Translations under genes and position numbers: made by a program
From: K189A clade bacterium
GTDB taxonomy: Bacteria; Pseudomonadota; Gammaproteobacteria; Pseudomonadales; Azotimanducaceae
Assembly: GCA_007571095.1 (NCBI GenBank)
Contig: RKSB01000181.1
Coordinates: 1-14,169 of the forward strand
DNA length: 14,169 bases
Direction: 5' to 3'
The notes under the pieces: generated by a model
Databases searched by the model: none
What the model was told of the DNA's origin: nothing
What the model saw: only the letters and a program-made list of their open reading frames with translations
In this document: in pieces, positions 1 to 7,272 of the stretch
Layout of the letters: every line of letters starts with the position of its first letter
Numbering within the stretch: position 1 is the stretch's first letter

Positions 1-1
1 C

Positions 2-112
2 CTGTGTCTGGCAAACGGCAGGATCAAGGCCAGCATTGCTCTGGTGCGAGGCAAAAAACAACATGACAAACGTGACCAGAGCAAACGGGCTGACTGGGCC
101 CGAGAAGGGTAA
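2..112 (+). CDS. smpB: SsrA-binding protein SmpB, C-terminal fragment, apparently frameshifted at its tail
   Basis: The frame starting at base 2 reads through residues resembling IKASIALVRGKKQHDKR and then ADWAREG before a TAA stop at 110-112. The GKKxHDKR and DWxRE blocks are characteristic of the C-terminal end of SmpB, the tmRNA partner protein that rescues stalled ribosomes in the cytoplasm. The start of the gene lies outside the window. The family normally continues DWxREKxRLLK. That continuation (EKGKRLLKKD) is present, but in another frame at bases 102-131. The stop at 110 therefore looks like the result of a two-base loss in a GAGAGA-like run, either real or a sequencing error near the contig end. 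The shifted frame runs on to a TAG at 183-185, just inside the convergent downstream gene. Family identity is fairly secure; the true C-terminus is not. Confidence 0.8.
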   Translation: MCLANGRIKASIALVRGKKQHDKRDQSKRADWAREG

Positions 113-177
113 GCGACTGTTGAAAAAGGACATCACCGGTAACCACTGGATCAGGCAGCAACCGAATGCCGACCAGT

Positions 178-1056
178 TTACTTAGGCCGGATTTCCGGTG
201 AATGGTTTCGGTTACGTCCCCAGCCCAGCAATCGAAAAATCTTTTGATAGCGGTTCGGTGCTATCCTCTGGCTCAGAGCCACTACCTTTGCATCCATACC
301 CACCAGAATGTGGTTGCTGCCTTCTTCGATGCCTTTCAGTATGATGGCCGCCGCCTCTTGCGGTAACAGACCTGCCTGTTTACGGAATTCAGCGGCCGCC
401 TCCTCGTGTGTCGGCGATTCGTTATCAACGGCATAGTAGCGGGACTTTTCAAGGATGCGAGTCTTGACACCTCCGGGCATGACGCAACTCACTCGCACAT
501 GTGTTTCAGCCAGTTCTTGTGCCAGTGCCTCGGTGAAGCCTCGCACAGCAAATTTGGAGGCACTGTAGGCCGCCTGGCCGGCTATTCCCACGATGCCCAG
601 AATGCTCGAAGTGTTGATGATGTGAGCTTCGCTCTGTTGCTTGAGGTGAGGTAAAAATACCTGAGTGCCGTTGACGACTCCCCAGAAATTGACGCCCATC
701 AGCCATTCGAAATCCTTGAGGCTGATGCGTTCTGCACTGTTGACTACACTGGTACCTGCGTTGTTAAAGATCATGTTGACCTGGCCAAACTCCTCGATCA
801 CTTGTTCAGCCCATGCCTCCATGGCCGATCGATCAGCCACGTCTACCGGTGTAGTCAGAATTTTTACGCCAGCGTAAGCGAGCGAACGTCTGGTTTCTTC
901 CAGCCCTTCTTCGGAGATATCTGACAGTGCCAGATTTATCCCTCGAACAGCCAGTCCGGCTGCCAGTGCCCGACCAATGCCTGAGCCTGCTCCGGTGATG
1001 GCGGCTACTCGATAGGCCGCCGAATGGGGGGGAGCCTGTGTGTTCTTCTGAGTCAT
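178..1056 (-). CDS. Classical short-chain dehydrogenase/reductase (SDR)
   Basis: This 292-residue protein is a cytoplasmic NAD(P)-dependent oxidoreductase of the classical SDR family. Visible landmarks in order are the cofactor motif TGAGSGIG (residues 21-28), an Asp after the second strand (LSDIS, D46) that usually favours NAD(H) over NADP(H), the VDV element (71-73), NNAG (98-101), the catalytic serine in NTSS (148-151), and YSASK with Tyr164 and Lys168. MPGGVKT (193-199) follows. The C-terminal ~70 residues include a basic tail (RYQKIFRLLGWGRNRN), and such tails in some SDRs associate with membranes. The substrate cannot be read from the sequence; a hydroxy-lipid, steroid or secondary alcohol are all possible. 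The ATG at 1054-1056 has no convincing Shine-Dalgarno. The gene is convergent with smpB and divergent from htpX. Confidence 0.9.
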   Translation of the reverse strand: MTQKNTQAPPHSAAYRVAAITGAGSGIGRALAAGLAVRGINLALSDISEEGLEETRRSLAYAGVKILTTPVDVADRSAMEAWAEQVIEEFGQVNMIFNNAGTSVVNSAERISLKDFEWLMGVNFWGVVNGTQVFLPHLKQQSEAHIINTSSILGIVGIAGQAAYSASKFAVRGFTEALAQELAETHVRVSCVMPGGVKTRILEKSRYYAVDNESPTHEEAAAEFRKQAGLLPQEAAAIILKGIEEGSNHILVGMDAKVVALSQRIAPNRYQKIFRLLGWGRNRNHSPEIRPK

Positions 1057-1106
1057 CTACAAACGACCAATTGCGGCGGAAAAACGAATTCGTCCGGCCA
1101 TCTCCG

Positions 1107-1125
1107 GTGAGCGAGTTCCGCTCAC
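1107..1125. repeat. Perfect 7-bp inverted repeat (possible operator)
   Basis: GTGAGCG (1107-1113) and CGCTCAC (1119-1125) are exact reverse complements separated by five bases. The repeat sits about 50 bp upstream of the SDR start codon, on the side its promoter would occupy. A regulator site or a small 5'-UTR hairpin for the SDR transcript are both possible. No T-run follows on either strand, so it is not a terminator. Confidence 0.45.
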
Positions 1126-1174
1126 TCTGGAAAAAGTCATCCGGAATTTCGGAGCCTTTCGTGTACCGGCAGGC

Positions 1175-1212
1175 TTCAATTCAATTGTATCTACTATTGA
1201 GCAATAATTGAA
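1175..1212. promoter_or_regulatory. AT-rich palindromic segment, candidate operator
   Basis: TATTGAGCAATA (1195-1206) is a 12-bp palindrome with a two-base centre. It is flanked by TTCAATT (1175-1181) and AATTGAA (1206-1212), a second, wider inverted pair. The segment is clearly more AT-rich than the flanking DNA and lies between the two divergent genes. These are plausible binding sites for a dimeric regulator; which protein binds is unknown. Confidence 0.35.
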
Positions 1213-1317
1213 ATGACCGCCCGCAGGCTGAAAATCACTCGTTTTGGCGAACAAAAGAAGGCTCTTTTTTGTCGCTTCTTCGAGCCCGAATTCCAAGCCC
1301 TTTGCAACTTTCGGAAT

Positions 1318-1345
1318 TTGCTCGGAAAGCACTATGGGGTATGAT
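1318..1345 (+). promoter_or_regulatory. Candidate sigma70-type promoter for htpX
   Basis: TATGAT at 1340-1345 is a five-of-six match to the -10 consensus, with TTGCTC (1318-1323) 16 bp upstream as a weak -35. Transcription would begin near 1352, downstream of the two ATG codons at 1334 and 1346. The GGAG at 1371-1374 and the GTG at 1382 would then be the first usable start. This is a pattern match only; a heat-shock promoter was looked for and not seen. Confidence 0.4.
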
Positions 1346-1381
1346 ATGGAGTGTAAGCGAGCGTTTCTTCGGAGATTGACA

Positions 1382-2275
1382 GTGTTATTGCGTATCGGGC
1401 TTTTTATCGCAACCAATATAGCCATCATGATAGTCCTGGGCATCGTTATGAATGCCTTTGGTCTGGGTCTGTTGCAAGCCAACGGCGTGGATCTCGACCT
1501 GACCGGACTGCTGGTCTTCTCGGCGGTGATCGGCATGACCGGATCATTCATTTCCCTGCTACTCTCCAAATGGGTGGCCAAGCGATCAACTCATGCTCAA
1601 GTCATCAAGACTCCGACCACCGAGACCGAACGCTGGCTTGTCAGTACGACTTCCCGAATCGCCAAAAAGGCGGGTATCGGGATGCCTGAAGTCGCCATCT
1701 TTCCGTCTTCGGAAGTCAATGCCTTTGCCACGGGTGCCTCTCGTAACTCCGCTCTGGTGGCCGTGAGCCAGGGGCTGCTTCAGCAGATGAATCGAGACGA
1801 GGCGGAAGCGGTTATCGGCCATGAAATCGGCCACATCGCCAACAATGATATGGTCACGCTGGCACTGATTCAGGGGGTGGTCAACACCTTTGTGGTCTTT
1901 CTGTCCCGCATCATCGGTCATTTTGTGGACCGAGTGATATTCAGAAATGAAAGGGGCTATGGACTGGGCTACTTTGTCGTGTCCATCGTTGCCCAGATCG
2001 TGCTGGGCATTCTGGCCTCGACTATAGTTTTCTGGTTTTCGCGCCGCCGTGAATTCAAGGCCGATGCCGCCGGTGCCAGGCTGGCCGGCAAGGACAAAAT
2101 GATTGCTGCACTGGAGCGACTGAACAGCCTGCATTCACAGCCAGCCACCCTGTCCCAGTCAATGGCCGCCTTCGGTATTCGTAACCAGAGAAAATCGGGC
2201 TGGAAACAGCTGTTCTCCACGCACCCGCCGCTGAATGACCGCATCGCCGCCTTGAGATCAAGCCGCCGAGTCTAA
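1382..2275 (+). CDS. htpX: Membrane-bound zinc metalloprotease HtpX (peptidase family M48B)
   Basis: HtpX is an inner-membrane protease that cleaves damaged or misfolded membrane proteins, overlapping functionally with FtsH. From the GTG at 1382 the product is 297 residues, close to the roughly 290 usual for the family. It begins with the typical amphipathic/hydrophobic stretch LLRIGLFIATNIAIM. Two N-terminal membrane segments (about 4-30 and 41-62) precede the catalytic domain. HEIGH at 147-151 supplies two zinc-ligand histidines and the catalytic Glu, and the Glu of REFKAD (E224) is the third ligand. Two more hydrophobic segments lie around 157-177 and 196-219. The start was chosen for the GGAG at 1371-1374, seven bases upstream, and the family-like N-terminus. 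ATG codons at 1334 and 1346 are in-frame alternatives. The gene is followed by serC, where gyrA is often found in relatives. Confidence 0.93.
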   Translation: MLLRIGLFIATNIAIMIVLGIVMNAFGLGLLQANGVDLDLTGLLVFSAVIGMTGSFISLLLSKWVAKRSTHAQVIKTPTTETERWLVSTTSRIAKKAGIGMPEVAIFPSSEVNAFATGASRNSALVAVSQGLLQQMNRDEAEAVIGHEIGHIANNDMVTLALIQGVVNTFVVFLSRIIGHFVDRVIFRNERGYGLGYFVVSIVAQIVLGILASTIVFWFSRRREFKADAAGARLAGKDKMIAALERLNSLHSQPATLSQSMAAFGIRNQRKSGWKQLFSTHPPLNDRIAALRSSRRV

Positions 2276-2345
2276 ACATCCTTGACAAGGGCACTCGGGA
2301 GTTTTTTTCCGAGCCTTCGCCGAATCTACTTAAACTGAAGAGCCC

Positions 2346-2350
2346 GGAGG
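2346..2350 (+). promoter_or_regulatory. Strong ribosome binding site of serC
   Basis: GGAGG lies nine bases before the ATG at 2360 and fixes the serC start. A TTGACA hexamer at 2282-2287, in the 84-bp gap after htpX, could be a -35 element, but no good -10 stands at the right distance. Whether serC has its own promoter is therefore open. Confidence 0.6.
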
Positions 2351-2359
2351 GCTTGGGCC

Positions 2360-3436
2360 ATGGCCAGATATCACAATTTTTCTCCGGGTCCCTCCATTCT
2401 GCCTGAGGCTGTGCTGTTACAGGCGAAAGAAGAATTGCTCGACTGGCGAGGGCGAGGCGTGTCAGTGATGGAAATCAGCCATCGCAGCGAAGACTTTCTT
2501 GGCATCGCCAGAGAGGCTGAAGCCGATTTTCGGCAGCTGTTGAACCTGAATGACGACTATGCCGTGCTCTTTCTGCAGGGTGGTGCCAGCCTTCAGTTTA
2601 GTGCGGTCGCACTCAACCTCAGCCAGCCAGCTGACCGAGCCGATTATGCCTGTACGGGTGCCTGGTCAGCCAAGGCCATTCAGGAGGCCTCTCGGCTGCT
2701 GACAGTAAACAAGGCCGTAAACACGGCTCCGAACCACACCAGCATACCGCCGCTTGCCGAGTGGCAACTGGACCCGAAAGCGGCCTATCTGCACTATACT
2801 TCCAACGAGACCATCCACGGCGTCGAATTTGACTGGATTCCTCAAACACAGGCTCCTCTGGTCGTCGACATGTCGTCCAACATCCTTTCTCAGCCTCTGG
2901 ATGTCAGCCGTTTCGGAGTCATCTATGCCGGTGCCCAGAAGAATCTGGGTCCGGCCGGACTGACGGTTGTGGTTGTGCGCAAGGATTTGCTGGGTCGAGC
3001 CAGACAAGACATTCCCAGACTGCTGAACTGGGAGGTGATGGCGGCTTCAGGATCCATGGACAACACACCTCCAACCTTCAACTGGTATCTGGCCGGTCTG
3101 GTGTTCAAGTGGATTCAAGCCGAAGGCGGACTGACCGCAATGGCCGAACGCAACCGGCGTAAATCGCAGAAGGTCTATCAGTGCATTGACGACTCTGGTT
3201 TCTATATCTCTCCGGTGGATGTTTACTGCCGATCAAAGATGAACATTCCATTTGTGCTGGCCAATCCTGAACTGGAGTCGGTGTTTCTTAAGCAGGCCAG
3301 GTTGGAAAATCTGCTTTATCTGAAAGGCCATCGTGCCGTCGGCGGTATTCGAGCGAGCCTTTACAATGCCTTGCCCGAGGCTTCGGTGGATGTACTGGTA
3401 GCCTTCATGAGGCATTTTGAGGCAACCAGAGGGTAA
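2360..3436 (+). CDS. serC: Phosphoserine aminotransferase
   Basis: SerC is a cytoplasmic PLP enzyme. It converts 3-phosphohydroxypyruvate and glutamate to phosphoserine in serine synthesis, and it also acts on the 4-carbon analogue in pyridoxal phosphate synthesis. The 358 residues match the family length. The N-terminus has the substrate loop FSPGPSILP (7-15), then EISHRS (38-43), the QGGAS phosphate-binding loop (73-77) and the Schiff-base lysine in AGAQKNLGPAG (K194). SMDNTPPTFNWY lies further on, and the C-terminal region has the GHRAVGGIRASLYNA segment typical of class V SerC. It is followed after 45 bp by pheA on the same strand, which is the order of the proteobacterial aromatic supra-operon. 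Confidence 0.96.
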   Translation: MARYHNFSPGPSILPEAVLLQAKEELLDWRGRGVSVMEISHRSEDFLGIAREAEADFRQLLNLNDDYAVLFLQGGASLQFSAVALNLSQPADRADYACTGAWSAKAIQEASRLLTVNKAVNTAPNHTSIPPLAEWQLDPKAAYLHYTSNETIHGVEFDWIPQTQAPLVVDMSSNILSQPLDVSRFGVIYAGAQKNLGPAGLTVVVVRKDLLGRARQDIPRLLNWEVMAASGSMDNTPPTFNWYLAGLVFKWIQAEGGLTAMAERNRRKSQKVYQCIDDSGFYISPVDVYCRSKMNIPFVLANPELESVFLKQARLENLLYLKGHRAVGGIRASLYNALPEASVDVLVAFMRHFEATRG

Positions 3437-3481
3437 GTCTGTTCGCCTTGAATGCCTGCCTTAAGATAATATGAAGGCACT

Positions 3482-4600
3482 ATGGCTGATCAGAAAGAAC
3501 AGAAAGAACAAAAAGCACTTGAGCATCTGCGGAGCAGGATAGACGCCGTCGACTCCGAGATTCACAGTCGGCTCAACGAGCGTGCTCGACTGGCACAGCA
3601 GGTTGCCCAACTGAAAACCAGCAACGCACTTGATGGGGCATCGCCGAATTTTTATCGCCCGGCACGTGAAGCCCAACTTCTGCGAAAAATCATGGAGCAC
3701 AACCAGGGACCTCTGACCGACAAGGTCATCGGCCGGCTGTTCAGGGAAATCATGTCGGCCTGCCTGGAAGTTGAGCAGGCGGTTTCAGTCGTTTATCTCG
3801 GACCGGAGGCCACCTTTACTCACGCCGCCGCCCTTCGACATTTTGGTAAAAGCGCCAAATATCAGCCGATGACAGGAGTGAGTGAGGTGTTTCGTCAAGT
3901 GGAATCAGGGGCGGCCGGTTTTGGCGTGGTACCGATAGAAAATTCCACCGAAGGCATGGTCAACCACACGCTCGATTGCCTGATTCGCTCGCCACTCAAG
4001 ATTTGCGGTGAAGTGGTTTTGCCCATACACCACCATTTGCTGGTCAACAGGGATGCCAGAGAGGATCAGATTCAACGGATCTGTTCTCACCAGCAAAGTC
4101 TGGCTCAGTGCCGAAAATGGCTTGAACGTTGCTGGCCTTCAACACCTCATGCCGAGTTTTACAGTACCGCCGAGGCGGCCAGAAAGGCGCGGCTTGATCC
4201 GACGGTTGCCGCTATCGCCGGCGACATGGCAATGGAGCACTACGACCTGGTGGCCCTGTCTTCCTGTATCGAAGACCAGCCGGGCAACCAGACTCGCTTT
4301 ATAGTCATTTCTCGGGAAGCTGCCCTGCCTTCAGGCAAGGACAAGACGTCCATTCTGGTTTATGCCCGTAACCGGCCCGGTGTCCTCTATCGTACGCTGG
4401 AGCCATTTTCTGTTCACGATATCAATCTGATTCGCATTGAGAGCCGCCCGGATGATCGGGGTGACTGGTCTTATGTTTTCTTTCTGGATTTTGACGGCCA
4501 CGAACAGGACGAGCCGATTAAAAAGCTTTTGCAGTCGGTCGAAAAGACCGTTCTGGAAATCAAGAGCCTGGGCTCTTATCCGAGAGATGTTTTTGAGTAG
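3482..4600 (+). CDS. pheA: Bifunctional chorismate mutase / prephenate dehydratase (P-protein)
   Basis: PheA converts chorismate to prephenate and then to phenylpyruvate, the committed route to phenylalanine. The 372 residues carry three modules. An AroQ-type chorismate mutase occupies about 12-98 (LRSRIDAVDSEI, LNERARLAQQV). Prephenate dehydratase occupies about 103-280, with YLGPEATFTHAA (105-116), PIENSTEGMVNHT (151-163), SHQQSLAQC (202-210) and the catalytic TRF motif (271-273). An ACT domain occupies about 288-365, with NRPGVLYRTL and the ESRP motif (320-323), which bind phenylalanine for feedback inhibition. The start ATG has GAAGG only four bases upstream, a tight spacing. The first ten codons contain a 9-bp tandem repeat. 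The gene ends 17 bp from the convergent glycosyltransferase gene, so the conserved operon is interrupted here. Confidence 0.96.
   Translation: MADQKEQKEQKALEHLRSRIDAVDSEIHSRLNERARLAQQVAQLKTSNALDGASPNFYRPAREAQLLRKIMEHNQGPLTDKVIGRLFREIMSACLEVEQAVSVVYLGPEATFTHAAALRHFGKSAKYQPMTGVSEVFRQVESGAAGFGVVPIENSTEGMVNHTLDCLIRSPLKICGEVVLPIHHHLLVNRDAREDQIQRICSHQQSLAQCRKWLERCWPSTPHAEFYSTAEAARKARLDPTVAAIAGDMAMEHYDLVALSSCIEDQPGNQTRFIVISREAALPSGKDKTSILVYARNRPGVLYRTLEPFSVHDINLIRIESRPDDRGDWSYVFFLDFDGHEQDEPIKKLLQSVEKTVLEIKSLGSYPRDVFE
3491..3508 (+). repeat. 9-bp tandem repeat at the start of pheA
   Basis: CAGAAAGAA occurs twice in exact tandem and once more in degenerate form (CAAAAAGCA, 3509-3517). It encodes the lysine/glutamate/glutamine-rich leader of PheA before the chorismate mutase domain. 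Repeat-number changes would keep frame and alter only the N-terminal tail length. Confidence 0.7.
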
Positions 4601-4617
4601 CGGCGATCAGGCCCGCA

Positions 4618-5760
4618 TCAGGTGCGTTCGGCAAGTGCCCTGTTCAGCACATCTCCTATGACGCAGACATCTCTTCCCTGCGAATGCTGACGAGCCACCC
4701 AGCGTACAACGAACTCTTTTTCCTTGGCCGCACTGTGAAAGATGCCGTATGCATTGGGTGTATGCCGGTCACCGGGATAGGCACCGCTTGCGTCTGCAAA
4801 CAGGTCCATGCCAGCGACTGTGGAATGGCTCGGCGAAAGTGCTTCTGCCACCGCCAGCATGATCACGCCATTCGTCGGGGCGGAATCGCCAAAACCTTCT
4901 TCGGCCAGCCGATCCCATTCTTTCAGTATATGCAGGTCCTCTGCCACCACCAGGGCGCGTGAACTCAAAAAATGCAGGCAGGCAAAGCGCGTCCGCTCGG
5001 CCCGCTGCCGGTCCTGCACACAAAAAAGACCGACCGAACGAGCCTTTCGAACCGGCTTGGAGCCGGCGGCAAAAACCAGTTGCGGCTCAGTAAACAGGCC
5101 GCGCCCGAGCCAGCGATGGTTGACTCGAAAGACTGCATCAAAATCCTGTGCATGCAGTTTTTTGACCTGGTCTGATTCAGAAGAAGGACCATTGCCGAGA
5201 CAGAGAATACGTTGCGGGTGCCCGAGGGCATCCGACAGTGCCGAAAGATCGGGGACTTTCCGCAATTGCCACGCGGTGATTGCCCGAAAGGGCGGCAGAC
5301 GCAACATTCGTCCTCTCAAATTCTCCGCATGACCGCTGTATTTACGGCTGCCGTCGCTCATAACCGCCTGTACCTGTACACGCGTGATGCTCGCATCGGC
5401 AGAGAACTCAAGCAACGGAATGTTTCGTCGCCTTAAAGCGATTCCGAATCGAGACGAAATGCATGAACTCGCACACAATACGGCCTGCGGTCGTGTGCGA
5501 CTCAGAAAGACAGATGTCCACAGCCAGCCACTCAGGGGCAATGGAAGCACCTGGCGCACGCCGGCAGGGAGTGGCGTTCTGAGAAGGTCTGCATCAGGCG
5601 TGACCAGCAGGAAGTTCAGGCGCGGGCTGTCTTCTGCCAGCGTAGCGATCAGGGGTGCAAGAGAATCGTATTCAGCCGCCCTTTCTACCAGAATAAGTAG
5701 GGCACGTCCCTTTCGCCATGGTACCCAGCCAAACCTTGCGGCAGGAGGAATGCCAATCAC
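4618..5760 (-). CDS. Two-domain glycosyltransferase: WaaA/KdtA-like N-domain fused to sialyltransferase-like C-domain
   Basis: This 380-residue protein appears to be a sugar transferase acting on a surface glycan. Residues about 18-165 resemble the N-terminal Rossmann domain of the Kdo transferase WaaA. RAAEYDSLAPLIATL (27-41) lines up by eye with the family's SVGExxAAxPLI element, placing E30 at the catalytic Glu. RTRPQAVLCA (88-97) and RRRNIPLLEFSA (110-121) fit the later strands. Residues about 183-360 resemble CMP-sialic-acid transferases of the GT42/GT29 type: LGNGPS (188-193), FRVN (211-214), TNGVIMLAVAEAL (296-308), AGMD (316-319) and HSAAKEKEF with H342. The C-terminal GT-B half of true WaaA is absent. 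The gene starts with GTG and overlaps the upstream stop codon by the GTGA arrangement, suggesting translational coupling. The sugar donor (Kdo, sialic acid or another ulosonic acid) is inference. Confidence 0.65.
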   Translation of the reverse strand: MIGIPPAARFGWVPWRKGRALLILVERAAEYDSLAPLIATLAEDSPRLNFLLVTPDADLLRTPLPAGVRQVLPLPLSGWLWTSVFLSRTRPQAVLCASSCISSRFGIALRRRNIPLLEFSADASITRVQVQAVMSDGSRKYSGHAENLRGRMLRLPPFRAITAWQLRKVPDLSALSDALGHPQRILCLGNGPSSESDQVKKLHAQDFDAVFRVNHRWLGRGLFTEPQLVFAAGSKPVRKARSVGLFCVQDRQRAERTRFACLHFLSSRALVVAEDLHILKEWDRLAEEGFGDSAPTNGVIMLAVAEALSPSHSTVAGMDLFADASGAYPGDRHTPNAYGIFHSAAKEKEFVVRWVARQHSQGRDVCVIGDVLNRALAERT

Positions 5761-7235
5761 GAGGGAGTTGCTGTACCACGAAAATAGCGAGTCTTTATGC
5801 CGGGCCGAAACGGACTTTTTCGCTTCTGCAGGGCGAACATGCTTTTCTCACGAGTACACAGCCTCCAGGCAAGGGGCTCGGAGCGTTCGGCAAACGGTGT
5901 GCACGTAGCCCAGCGCCTGGCCGCCGCTTCCACCTGTCCGAGCCACCATTCAGGAGGCAGTACAGTGCAGTGGGCATTCTGACCATCTGCAAGGTGTTTT
6001 CGCGCCGGAAAACAGGCGGCGACCAGATAGAGGAACTTGTTGGCATGAGAAAAAAGCGAATCAAGCACCCAGGGCACATCTTCTTCCGGTACATGCTCCA
6101 GCATGTCGGTCGAGATCACTCCGTCAAACTGTCCGGTTATTGCTTCTGCATAAGGCTCATAACCAGGGTCATAACAGGTCACCAGCACGCCCGGCCATTC
6201 AGCAAGCAGTTTGAATCGGCTACCGGGCGAATGGTCGGGGCTATCCTGATACAGAAGCCCTTTACCGGAACCATAATCCAACAGGCTGGCCGGCGAATAC
6301 TGAGCTACCAGTCGCCCCACTTCCTCCACATGTGGTGCCAGCGATGAGCCGCCGAAAGTGGCTTTCCTGACCGATTTTCGTTTTCTTTTTTTACCGGCCC
6401 GAAGGCCTGTATCGCCGGCATGCATCCTGCGGTAAAGGTCGTAGAGTTCCAGCTGGTGTTCGCTCGGGCGCTCTTTGCTCCAGGGTGTGAAGCCGGCGGC
6501 ATCGGCTTCACGTTCCAGGCTGTGCCAGACTTCACCGACCTCATTGGCTTCGTATTTGAATTCTTCGGGAAACGGATGCCAGGGTTGCTTGTGCAGAGTG
6601 GTGAAATGCAACAGTGCGGACTTTTCGGGCAAATAGTCGCCATCACGAGCATGCCAGCGTTCCGGCAGAGGACCCCAGAGCCCCCGTTCCTGAAGGGCGC
6701 GGCGAAATAACTTGTGCTGCTGAGTGGAATATGCCTTTTCCTGTGTCCAGATGTCGGCCAGACGTGCGCAATCCATCAGCATGACAGACGAGTCTCGGTC
6801 GTCTATGCAGAGTACCCCATACTCCTGCATATCCAGGTCAAATAATTCCGCCGGGTCATCGAGGTATATCTGGTCAACATCATTGTAGATGGCACGTCCC
6901 TGATTACCGGCCAGCGAGGGTATGGCATAGCGGTAGGTTTTGAAGCCGGTTTTCCAGTTGTTTCGCGAGTAGCCGACAAGGTCCTTCATCAGGTACACAA
7001 GATATTCGCGCGCCGGATTGCGGACTCTGTTCAGCGACCACAGAAAGACACGTTCCGCGCGATGCTGAAAGGGTTCGGTGCCAACGAAGATACGTACCGG
7101 CGGCGCCTTTACCGCTGGTGCTTCGGCCGGCAAACGATAGACGACCGGCTTCTGCCGGTGGCCCGCCGGCCGTTCTTGTGCCGGCAGCAGGCCGGCGAAT
7201 CGTTTGTGCCGTCTGTCGGTGGAAAAACGGGACAT
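5757..7235 (-). CDS. Bifunctional GT8-like glycosyltransferase / SAM-dependent methyltransferase
   Basis: The 492-residue protein has two enzyme-like halves. Residues about 46-225 resemble GT-A glycosyltransferases of the GT8 type. RIFVGTEPFQHRAERVFLWSL (48-68) is the first strand-helix. IYNDVDQIYLDDPAELFDLD (117-135) carries the DxD metal/nucleotide-sugar motif (D119, D121), and LLHFTTLHKQPWHP (208-221) is like the closing HFxGxxKPW element. A lysine/arginine-rich linker follows at 281-291. Residues about 300-460 form a class I methyltransferase with the SAM-binding LLDYGSGKG (318-326) and the later STDMLEHVPEED (375-386). A plausible job is adding a hexose to a core or surface glycan and methylating it or a neighbouring residue. 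It lies 37 bp after the dioxygenase-like gene and overlaps the next gene by GTGA, so the three probably share a transcript. Confidence 0.75.
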   Translation of the reverse strand: MSRFSTDRRHKRFAGLLPAQERPAGHRQKPVVYRLPAEAPAVKAPPVRIFVGTEPFQHRAERVFLWSLNRVRNPAREYLVYLMKDLVGYSRNNWKTGFKTYRYAIPSLAGNQGRAIYNDVDQIYLDDPAELFDLDMQEYGVLCIDDRDSSVMLMDCARLADIWTQEKAYSTQQHKLFRRALQERGLWGPLPERWHARDGDYLPEKSALLHFTTLHKQPWHPFPEEFKYEANEVGEVWHSLEREADAAGFTPWSKERPSEHQLELYDLYRRMHAGDTGLRAGKKRKRKSVRKATFGGSSLAPHVEEVGRLVAQYSPASLLDYGSGKGLLYQDSPDHSPGSRFKLLAEWPGVLVTCYDPGYEPYAEAITGQFDGVISTDMLEHVPEEDVPWVLDSLFSHANKFLYLVAACFPARKHLADGQNAHCTVLPPEWWLGQVEAAARRWATCTPFAERSEPLAWRLCTREKSMFALQKRKSPFRPGIKTRYFRGTATPS

Positions 7236-7272
7236 CAGTCAGTTGCCTGCATGCATGGCATCCTGCTTGTGG

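Larger units (their letters stand above)
1057..1381. other. Divergent intergenic region between the SDR gene and htpX
   Basis: These 325 bases carry no gene I would defend. The open frames that cross them are antisense to htpX or are N-terminal extensions from a TTG at 1244 that do not look like HtpX. The region holds an inverted repeat at 1107-1125, an AT-rich centre (about 1175-1215) with a 12-bp palindrome, and a candidate htpX promoter near 1318-1345. It must contain the start signals for both divergent genes. Confidence 0.7.

Noticed and set aside
1057..1581. 174-codon minus-strand open frame abutting the SDR start
   Set aside because: Most of it is antisense to htpX, the composition is not protein-like, and no motif or ribosome site supports it.
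2293..2313. Possible terminator after htpX (CTCGG/CCGAG around a T-run)
   Set aside because: The T-run is in the loop rather than after the stem. The alternative ACTC-GG-GAGT stem has too tight a loop to be believable.
4600..4617. Bidirectional terminator between the convergent pheA and glycosyltransferase genes
   Set aside because: Only a weak GCGG/CCGC pairing exists, with no T-run on either strand.
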